The notes beneath the pieces are model-generated. The model was not told the DNA's origin and did no database searches. It saw nothing but the letters and a program-made list of their open reading frames with translations. This document shows positions 1 through 5,289 of a DNA stretch of 5,289 nt, piece after piece. The translations under genes and the position numbers were made by a program. Every line of letters begins with the position of its first letter. The stretch's first letter is position 1. Source of the DNA: an uncultured cyanobacterium (GTDB lineage Bacteria; Cyanobacteriota; Cyanobacteriia; Pseudanabaenales; Pseudanabaenaceae); the NCBI GenBank assembly GCA_903819605.1, contig CAIJEA010000484.1:1-5289 (forward strand), read 5' to 3'.

Positions 1-242
1 AGGATTAAAATAGAAATAAGACCGACCTTTTAATTAATGCAAAATTCTATGTAAATCAAAATATTTAAAGTATTAATATATTTATCTATCATTGTTGAAA
101 TCATAGATAAACTCATTCGGATATCTATTAGTCTATTTTTGAAATATATTTATAGCTAATATTTTAATTCATGTGATAAGTACGTAGATGATATATCACT
201 TAACTAGTCTTTACCCCGATCTCTACAACTATGTTATCTATA

Positions 243-269
243 TATATTTTCTTATCATAAGAAAATATA
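243..269. repeat. Perfect odd palindrome, 13-base arms around one central base
   Basis: The arms TATATTTTCTTAT (243-255) and ATAAGAAAATATA (257-269) are exact reverse complements separated by a single C at 256. The one-base centre and two-fold symmetry fit a binding site for a dimeric protein better than a transcription terminator. Only A/T pairs and one G/C pair per arm are present, and no T-run follows. Cyanobacterial LexA boxes do not match, and the inner TTATCATAA is only loosely reminiscent of Fur-type boxes. It lies about 345 bases before the kinase start, so it may belong to a divergent or upstream transcript. The symmetry is certain; the function is not known. Confidence 0.6.
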
Positions 270-530
270 ATCTCACAAATTAGACAAGAAAAATTATATT
301 GACTCTAATTTACATGATTTATGGATACACTTTATTGAGGTAGTTGTTTTAAATTTTTAATACTTTTTTATCTCCTATTTTAGTTGTCTTGTTCTTATGA
401 TTTTTTATAAATCAGAGGCTCCCATCACTTATCACTATATTTAACTGAAACGCTATTAAATTCATTTAAGATGATAATTTTCAGTAAATAGTCTTAAAAG
501 TTAGAATAACTAAGAAACTCTTATGGAATA

Positions 531-545
531 TTAGATAAAATCTAA
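531..545. repeat. Short inverted repeat TTAGAT-AAA-ATCTAA
   Basis: Two perfect 6-base arms (531-536 and 540-545) flank a 3-base centre. It sits about 35 bases upstream of the possible -10 element, where an operator or activator site could lie. In DNA this AT-rich, a repeat of this size can arise by chance. Confidence 0.3.
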
Positions 546-579
546 AGAAATTAAAGTAAAATTTAGCAGTGGGATGTTT

Positions 580-588
580 TGCTATAAA
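580..588 (+). promoter_or_regulatory. Possible extended -10 promoter element for the hybrid kinase gene
   Basis: TGCTATAAA fits the extended -10 pattern TGnTATAAT with one mismatch in the last base. It ends 26 bases before the ATG at 615, giving a short leader of about 20 bases. No good -35 box lies at 16-18 bases upstream, which extended -10 promoters can tolerate. In AT-rich DNA, TATAAA alone is common, so only the TG extension and the position support the call. Confidence 0.3.
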
Positions 589-614
589 TTTCATAAAATT
601 TAACAGCCTAGAGT

Positions 615-3600
615 ATGTCTGCCAAAATTAGAGAAGTTCCTATCGACCAAGCGATTATACGCAATCCACTAACAATTGCCGCACATGAAACAGTTGCAGC
701 AGCGATCGCCTTAATGAGTGCAGGCAACCAAACTTGCAAATTACTTTGCGCGATTGACTCAGGCCTTCTAGTCGAAGTTATGGGCTTACTTATCCATGAA
801 AGTTTACGACAATTACTCCTCCCCGTTGATATGTTGCGGTTGCTGAAGGTTAGTGAGGTCATGACTACTAATGTGATCCATGCACAGCCGACAGATTCAG
901 TTACTAAGATCGCAAATTTAATGTCCGAGCATAATGTCAGTTCAGTTGTCATTGTTGAACTTCAGGATCGAGATCTTTTACCTTTGGGCATCATCACCAA
1001 GGGCGATATAGTTCAGTATTTAGCATCGACACTGGATCTATCCGCAACGGAAGCTCAAATGGTAATGAGTTGTCCAATTACTTCAGTAGGGTTAGATGAA
1101 AATCTCTGGACAATACGAGAATTAATGGAAGATCAGATGATTAATCACATTGCCATCACTAATATTGATGGAAAAATGGAAGGAATTATTACTCTGGGCG
1201 CGATCCTAAAATCTCTACAACCAGCAGAGGTTAATAAATTAATCTCAATACTAGACGATAAAATGTCAAGGCTAGAGAAAGAGAATCTAGAGCTAACCCA
1301 AAGCCGTAATCAGTTACTTGAGAGTCAAGGGAGAGAAAAAACATCGACATCATTGGCAATAAATAATAGCAATGATTATTTTCGGCAATTTGTGGAGAAT
1401 CATTTAGGAGTAATCTTTATTCGGGAAGCAAGCTCTGGGAAGTTACTGTTTGTAAGTCCTACCTACGAAGAAATCTGGGGGCAATCCAGCAATGATTTAT
1501 ATCAAAATCCCGATTCTTGGATTCAATCCATCCATCCAGAAGATATTTCTATTGTCGCTAAAATACTTTCCACAGATATCAGCGATAGTTTCAATGAAGA
1601 GTTTCGGATTATTCGTGATGACTATAATATCAAATGGGTATGGGGTAGACGATTTCCAATTAAAAATGTAGATGGAGAAACATATCAAATTGCAACGATT
1701 ATAGAAGATATAACCGATCGCAAACAGACTCAAATAGCACTAATAAATTCGGAATTAGAACTTCGTAATCTCTTTGCAAGTATGAAAGATTATATTTTCA
1801 TACTCAATCAAGAAGGCATATATCTCAAATCATTCCCAAATCATCCTGAAACTATATCTAAGGTTGGTCATAGTTTGCATGAAAATTTCCCCCAACCCAC
1901 TGCTGATTATTTTTTAGCTGTAGTTCGGGATGTTTTAGCATCTCAACAAAGTAAACAGATTGAATATTGTATAACCATCCAAGAACAAGAACTCTGGTTC
2001 TTTACAATCGTTTCGCCTATCAACAATGAGACCGTATTGTGGGTAGCCCGTGAAATCAGCGATCGCAAGAAAGCCGAAATAGCTCTTAGAAAAAGTGAGA
2101 GCAAACAAAAAGCCTTGATCAATGCATTACCTGAACTCATTATACGGATGTCTGGTGATGGCAATTACTTGGACTTTGTGCCAACAGACACTTTTGAGGT
2201 GATTGGAAGTGAAGATGTGATTGGAACTAGCATCTACGACAGCAAGCTGCCTAAATCAGTGATCGAAAGTCGCATGAAATATATTCGTGAGGCGCTACAA
2301 ACTGGAGATATCCAGATCTACGATCAAGAAATTATTGTCAATGGCAAGGTAAATATAGAGGAAGTTCGTATTTCTGTCTGTGGTGAAAACGAAGTTTTAA
2401 TAATTGTGCGGGATATTAGCGATCGCAAACGGGTGGAAACAGCTTTAAAGCAGAGCGAACAGCGATTAAAAGCCAGTAAATCTCTATTAAGTGGAGTTTT
2501 TGAGCGATCGGTAGTAGGAATGGCTATTACAGATATTGAGGGCAAATTTATTAAGACTAATCCCTTCTATCAAGAAATGGTGGGCTATTCAGAAATCGAA
2601 TTGAAATCGATGCGATTTACTGACAATATGTTGCCAGAAGATATCGAAGAAAATATGAGATTGCGGAAACTCGTCCTCACTGGTGAAAGCGAAAGCTATC
2701 AAATGGAAAAGAGACTCTTACACCGAGATGGACGAGTCGTCTGGGTAAGGACAACCAGTTCTAAAATTTTTGACGAAATCAACAAGGCTCCGCTATTTAT
2801 AGGGGTAATCGAAGATATTAGCGAGCGCAAACAAGCAGAAATCGAGCGACAAGAGGCGATCGATGCACTCTATCATCTTAATCAGCAATTAGAGTCAAGG
2901 GTCGAGCAACGTACTCGCGAACTCAAGTTTGCCAACCAGCAATTAATTGTAGAGATGGCAGATCGTAAAAAAGCCGAAGAGATTGTAGTCAAGACCAATG
3001 AGACTTTAGTCAAAACTAATACTGAACTTGCTCGGGCCACAAGACTTAAGGACGAATTTCTTGCAAATATGAGCCATGAACTTCGTACGCCACTAAATGC
3101 TATTTTGGGCATGTCTGAAGGATTAATGACTGGGGTATTCGGCGATCTAAATGAACGACAAAGGCGATCGCTATCCCTAATTGAAACCAGCGGAAAGCAT
3201 TTGTTAGAACTGATTAATGACATTTTAGATGTTGCCAGAATTGGCGCAGGTAAACTAAAACTAGAACTCAACTCCGTATCAGCCGAGCATTTATGCAAAT
3301 CCAGCCTAAATTTTGTTAGGCAAATGGCAACTCAGAAAAACATCCAATTAAAGCTAGCCATCCAATCCAACGTAGGAGAGATTACCGTTGATGAGCGGCG
3401 ATTGAAGCAAGCTCTGATCAACCTACTGAGCAATGCTGTCAAGTTCACCCCATCAGGTGGCAAAGTTACCCTAGAAGCCAAAATTCTTAAGGCAGAAGGA
3501 TCAAATCTAACGGCATCTGCAACAATTCCTTACATGCTCACCTTCTCGATTATTGATACAGGCATCGGTATAGCCCCCGAAGATCTTAGTAATTTATTTC

Positions 3601-4256
3601 AAACTTTTTTCCAGATTGACAGTAGTTTGAGCCGACAATATGAGGGCACTGGGTTGGGTTTAACCCTAGTCAAGCAAATAGTCGAATTGCATGGTGGCAG
3701 CGTGAGCGTTACGAGTAAAGTTGGTGAGGGCAGTTGTTTTTCAATATTTGTACCCCATACAATTAAGTCTAATGTTAAAAATTATGATTATTTACATTCT
3801 GCTTCGGCTAAAGGTAATAATGCTGCAATCGTATCAGATAATAGTTTAGAGCATCATCAAGCACTTAATTTCCTAGTTAATCCCGTGATTTTACTAGCAG
3901 AAGATAACCCATCAAACATGGAGACCTTCTCTGATTACTTAAGTAATCGGGGTTATCGTCTAGTTTTTGCTGCTAATGGTCAAGAAGCTGTCGATTTAGC
4001 GATCGCCCAAGTTCCTGATCTGATCCTCATGGATATTCAGATGCCAATATTAGATGGCTTCAGTGCGATTCAACAAATTCGTGCAAATCCAGCTTTGAGC
4101 CATATTCCAATTGTCGCCCTCACAGCATTAGCAATGGCAAGCGATCGCGAAAGATGTTTACAAGCTGGTGCAAATGAATATTTATCAAAACCTGTTAAAC
4201 TTTCGCAACTAGTTGAAATCATTAAGCTACAACTCCAAAAGACTATGCTCCACTGA
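615..4256 (+). CDS. CBS-PAS hybrid sensor histidine kinase with C-terminal receiver (1213 aa)
   Basis: Multi-sensor hybrid kinase, ATP-dependent and presumably cytoplasmic, as no signal peptide or membrane segment is visible. Domains in order: CBS region about 7-203; coiled coil about 205-238; PAS1 253-370 (PAS_3-like, with PAC); PAS2 385-485; PAS3 500-605; PAS4 622-740; long coiled coil about 740-815; HisKA with H-box SHELRTPL, phospho-acceptor His821; HATPase_c with N-box Asn940, G1 box DTGIGI 981-986, and G2 box GTGLGL 1011-1016; low-complexity linker about 1050-1088; receiver 1090-1208 with acidic Glu1096/Asp1097, phospho-acceptor Asp1140, Thr1170 and Lys1192. All catalytic motifs look intact. 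The ATG at 615 is chosen because an in-frame TAG lies at 609-611. No strong Shine-Dalgarno sequence is seen, which is common in cyanobacteria. CBS pairs typically bind adenine nucleotides, so energy sensing is a reasonable inference, but the signals and output are unknown. The CBS region is odd: only three repeats are recognisable. No HPt or DNA-binding domain is present. Confidence 0.96.
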   Translation: MSAKIREVPIDQAIIRNPLTIAAHETVAAAIALMSAGNQTCKLLCAIDSGLLVEVMGLLIHESLRQLLLPVDMLRLLKVSEVMTTNVIHAQPTDSVTKIANLMSEHNVSSVVIVELQDRDLLPLGIITKGDIVQYLASTLDLSATEAQMVMSCPITSVGLDENLWTIRELMEDQMINHIAITNIDGKMEGIITLGAILKSLQPAEVNKLISILDDKMSRLEKENLELTQSRNQLLESQGREKTSTSLAINNSNDYFRQFVENHLGVIFIREASSGKLLFVSPTYEEIWGQSSNDLYQNPDSWIQSIHPEDISIVAKILSTDISDSFNEEFRIIRDDYNIKWVWGRRFPIKNVDGETYQIATIIEDITDRKQTQIALINSELELRNLFASMKDYIFILNQEGIYLKSFPNHPETISKVGHSLHENFPQPTADYFLAVVRDVLASQQSKQIEYCITIQEQELWFFTIVSPINNETVLWVAREISDRKKAEIALRKSESKQKALINALPELIIRMSGDGNYLDFVPTDTFEVIGSEDVIGTSIYDSKLPKSVIESRMKYIREALQTGDIQIYDQEIIVNGKVNIEEVRISVCGENEVLIIVRDISDRKRVETALKQSEQRLKASKSLLSGVFERSVVGMAITDIEGKFIKTNPFYQEMVGYSEIELKSMRFTDNMLPEDIEENMRLRKLVLTGESESYQMEKRLLHRDGRVVWVRTTSSKIFDEINKAPLFIGVIEDISERKQAEIERQEAIDALYHLNQQLESRVEQRTRELKFANQQLIVEMADRKKAEEIVVKTNETLVKTNTELARATRLKDEFLANMSHELRTPLNAILGMSEGLMTGVFGDLNERQRRSLSLIETSGKHLLELINDILDVARIGAGKLKLELNSVSAEHLCKSSLNFVRQMATQKNIQLKLAIQSNVGEITVDERRLKQALINLLSNAVKFTPSGGKVTLEAKILKAEGSNLTASATIPYMLTFSIIDTGIGIAPEDLSNLFQTFFQIDSSLSRQYEGTGLGLTLVKQIVELHGGSVSVTSKVGEGSCFSIFVPHTIKSNVKNYDYLHSASAKGNNAAIVSDNSLEHHQALNFLVNPVILLAEDNPSNMETFSDYLSNRGYRLVFAANGQEAVDLAIAQVPDLILMDIQMPILDGFSAIQQIRANPALSHIPIVALTALAMASDRERCLQAGANEYLSKPVKLSQLVEIIKLQLQKTMLH
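702..709. repeat. HIP1 octamer GCGATCGC
   Basis: Perfect copy inside the first CBS segment, read in the frame GCG-ATC-GCC (Ala-Ile-Ala). Confidence 0.85.
2059..2066. repeat. HIP1 octamer GCGATCGC
   Basis: Perfect copy at the end of PAS2, read as AGC-GAT-CGC (Ser482-Asp483-Arg484), the conserved PAC-end motif. Confidence 0.85.
2419..2426. repeat. HIP1 octamer GCGATCGC
   Basis: Perfect copy at the end of PAS3, in the same Ser-Asp-Arg reading (602-604) as the copy at 2059-2066. Confidence 0.85.
3164..3171. repeat. HIP1 octamer GCGATCGC
   Basis: Perfect copy in the HisKA helix region, read in a third frame as part of Arg-Arg-Ser-Leu (850-853). Confidence 0.85.
3999..4006. repeat. HIP1 octamer GCGATCGC
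   Basis: Perfect copy in the receiver domain, read as Ala-Ile-Ala (1129-1131), just before the phospho-acceptor strand. Confidence 0.85.
4141..4148. repeat. HIP1 octamer GCGATCGC
   Basis: Perfect copy in the receiver domain, read as Ser-Asp-Arg (1176-1178). It lies 135 bases beyond the previous copy. Confidence 0.85.
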
Positions 4257-4345
4257 TTAATCCTGCCTGTATAAATCCTCGAAATAATCAAATAATAATT
4301 TAGGAATTCTTACATTTATTGTGGTTTCCTTACTAAAGTCAAAAT
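4257..4345 (+). other. 89-base spacer between the two kinase genes
   Basis: The spacer is AT-rich and shows no hairpin followed by a T-run, so no intrinsic terminator is apparent and read-through from the upstream gene is plausible. A TATAAA lies at 4270-4275 but has no matching -35 box, so a separate promoter cannot be claimed. Together with the same-strand order, this favours co-transcription of the two signalling genes. Confidence 0.5.
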
Positions 4346-5289
4346 ATGAAAAACAACCCTTCAATCCTAATCGTTGATGATGAGCCTAACAATTTTGATG
4401 TAATTGAGGCGCTGTTAGACAATGAGAATTATGACCTAAATTACGCATCGAGTGGGCAAAAAGCCTTGCAAAGGCTAGAAATATTACATCCAGATGTCAT
4501 CCTACTAGATGTAATGATGCCTGAATTAAGCGGAATAGATGTTTGTAAAATGATTAAGGGAAATATCCATTGGAAAGCAATCCCAATCATTATGATTACA
4601 GCCTTAACATCTAAAGAAGATATGGCTCTATGTCTAGATGCAGGGGCAAGTGATTTTTTAAGTAAGCCTGTAAATGGAATAGAGTTACGGGCAAGAATAA
4701 AATCGATGATTCGCATCAAGCAACAATATGACGCTCTTGAAACTTTGTTGCAAATGCGAGAAGACATGGTACATATGATTGTCCATGACTTACGCACACC
4801 TCTTACAACCATTTTGCTTTCAGCCGATCTTTTAAACGATCCAGCTTTGCCTGAGTCCCGCAAACCAGAAAAAATTGAACGGATAACTCGTGGTGGTCAC
4901 CGTCTACAATCTTTAATCGATGGCTTGCTATTAATGGCAAAGCTAGAAGCTGGGAAAATGGTTCTCAAATACAAAAATACCGATCTCAATCAACTTTGTT
5001 TATCTTTAGTCGAAGATTTTGAAATAATTGCTGCCCAAAAGAAGATAGAACTAGTTAGTTGTTTACCAGAAGATCAGAAAGTAAATAGTATAAGTATTGA
5101 TGCCCCAATATTTCGACGGATCCTCGATAATCTACTATCTAATGCTATCAAATTTTCCCCTGCAAATAGTCAAGTTACTGTCAGTATTGAATATCCAGAA
5201 ACTGGCGGTGCTAATGTGCATGTGACAGATATGGGAAGTGGGATTAGCGAGGAAACAAAGTCTGTGATTTTTGAGAAGTATGAAATTGG
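4346..5289 (+). CDS. Receiver-histidine kinase protein, 3' end cut by the window
   Basis: A signalling protein with a receiver domain first and a histidine kinase after it. The window covers 314 complete codons and ends mid-codon without a stop. Receiver, about residues 5-120: acidic Asp11/Asp12, phospho-acceptor Asp55 in ILLDVMMPE, Thr85 and Lys107. HisKA, about 135-205: H-box HDLRTPL with His147. The HATPase_c domain has N-box Asn266 (LLSNAIKF) and G1 box DMGSGI with Asp295, Gly297 and Gly299. The last residues, FEKYEI, are the usual approach to the G2 box, which lies outside. The ATG at 4346 is preferred because an in-frame TAA lies at 4334-4336 and the receiver strand starts right after it. 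No strong ribosome site is seen. It lacks membrane segments in the visible part. Such proteins can receive phosphate from a partner kinase; the upstream hybrid kinase is the obvious candidate, by context only. The C-terminal end could carry further domains. Confidence 0.94.
   Translation, partial: MKNNPSILIVDDEPNNFDVIEALLDNENYDLNYASSGQKALQRLEILHPDVILLDVMMPELSGIDVCKMIKGNIHWKAIPIIMITALTSKEDMALCLDAGASDFLSKPVNGIELRARIKSMIRIKQQYDALETLLQMREDMVHMIVHDLRTPLTTILLSADLLNDPALPESRKPEKIERITRGGHRLQSLIDGLLLMAKLEAGKMVLKYKNTDLNQLCLSLVEDFEIIAAQKKIELVSCLPEDQKVNSISIDAPIFRRILDNLLSNAIKFSPANSQVTVSIEYPETGGANVHVTDMGSGISEETKSVIFEKYEI

Larger units (their letters stand above)
1..614. other. AT-rich non-coding region upstream of the hybrid kinase gene
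   Basis: This 614-base stretch has no credible gene. All frames are broken by frequent stops, and the longest ATG-started ORF I traced on the + strand is only 31 codons (188-283). G+C is roughly a quarter by eye, clearly lower than in the gene that follows, and there are no HIP1 octamers. It holds a 27-base perfect palindrome (243-269), a small inverted repeat (531-545) and a possible promoter element (580-588). I see no tRNA, no riboswitch-like structure and no insertion-sequence ends. The gene to its left lies outside the window, so the direction of any upstream transcription is unknown. Confidence 0.75.
1707..2849 (+). repeat. Four repeated PAC-end segments of the PAS domains
   Basis: The motif (D/E)-I-(S/T)-(D/E)-R-K followed by an Ala/Glu-rich helix start occurs four times within the kinase gene: nt 1707-1742 (residues 365-376), 2052-2087 (480-491), 2412-2447 (600-611) and 2814-2849 (734-745). 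A weaker echo, ADRKKAEEI, lies at 782-790 in the coiled coil. These segments mark the junction from each PAS domain to the next helical linker, as is usual in tandem PAS kinases. At the DNA level they share GCGATCGC or a 7-of-8 version (CCGATCGC at 1714-1721, GCGAGCGC at 2821-2828). Confidence 0.8.

Noticed and set aside
188..283. 31-codon ORF on the + strand with a hydrophobic middle (VIYIYFLII)
   Set aside because: It has no ribosome site, consists mainly of AT-rich codons and overlaps the palindrome; no family is recognisable, so chance is the simpler explanation.
299..304. TTGACT as a -35 promoter box
   Set aside because: No acceptable -10 box lies at 16-18 bases downstream, and no gene starts nearby.
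465..498. Inverted repeat TTTAAGA / TCTTAAA with a 20-base gap
   Set aside because: The arms are only 7 bases, AT-rich and widely spaced; this is expected by chance in such sequence.
608..952. 114-codon ORF on the - strand
   Set aside because: It is antisense to the CBS coding region and has no recognisable domain; it is a shadow of the real gene.
2882..3298. 138-codon ORF on the - strand
   Set aside because: It is antisense to the coiled coil and HisKA coding region, which is unmistakable on the + strand.
4270..4275. TATAAA as a separate promoter for the second gene
   Set aside because: No matching -35 box is present, and the preceding TG is not in the extended -10 spacing.
4441..4863. 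140-codon ORF on the - strand
   Set aside because: It is antisense to the receiver and HisKA region of the second gene, whose motifs are intact on the + strand.
4346..5289. Absence of HIP1 in the second gene as a sign of recent transfer
   Set aside because: At the density seen in the first gene only one or two copies would be expected in 944 bases, so their absence means little.

Overview
The window looks cyanobacterial. The main evidence is six perfect copies of the octamer GCGATCGC (HIP1, the highly iterated palindrome typical of many cyanobacterial genomes), plus several 7-of-8 copies, in otherwise AT-rich DNA. The encoded proteins agree: a CBS-PAS-PAS-PAS-PAS-histidine kinase-receiver protein, and a receiver-histidine kinase protein, both in a style common in filamentous and unicellular cyanobacteria. 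A Pseudanabaena-like organism is a guess from the base composition and style only.

Layout: positions 1-614 are a long, very AT-rich stretch (roughly a quarter G+C by eye) with no credible gene. It holds a perfect 27-base odd palindrome (243-269), a small inverted repeat (531-545) and a possible extended -10 promoter element (580-588). Positions 615-4256 hold one complete gene for a 1213-residue cytoplasmic hybrid histidine kinase. Positions 4257-4345 are a short spacer with no visible terminator. From 4346 to the right edge runs a second gene on the same strand, cut off by the window after 314 codons, that encodes a receiver domain followed by a histidine kinase.

How they fit together: the first protein can plausibly sense adenine nucleotides or related ligands through its CBS region and other cues through four PAS domains. 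It would autophosphorylate at His821 and pass phosphate to Asp1140 in its own receiver. The second protein starts with a receiver (Asp55) and continues into its own kinase (His147). The pair is likely co-transcribed and could form a branched or serial phosphorelay, but no HPt domain and no DNA-binding output domain is visible here, so the partner and the output are unknown.

No undescribed defence, mobile or RNA system is evident. The points most worth a second look are the odd CBS region (which looks like two CBS repeats collapsed into one), the large upstream palindrome, and the HIP1 octamers that recur in the same reading frame at the ends of the PAS domains.
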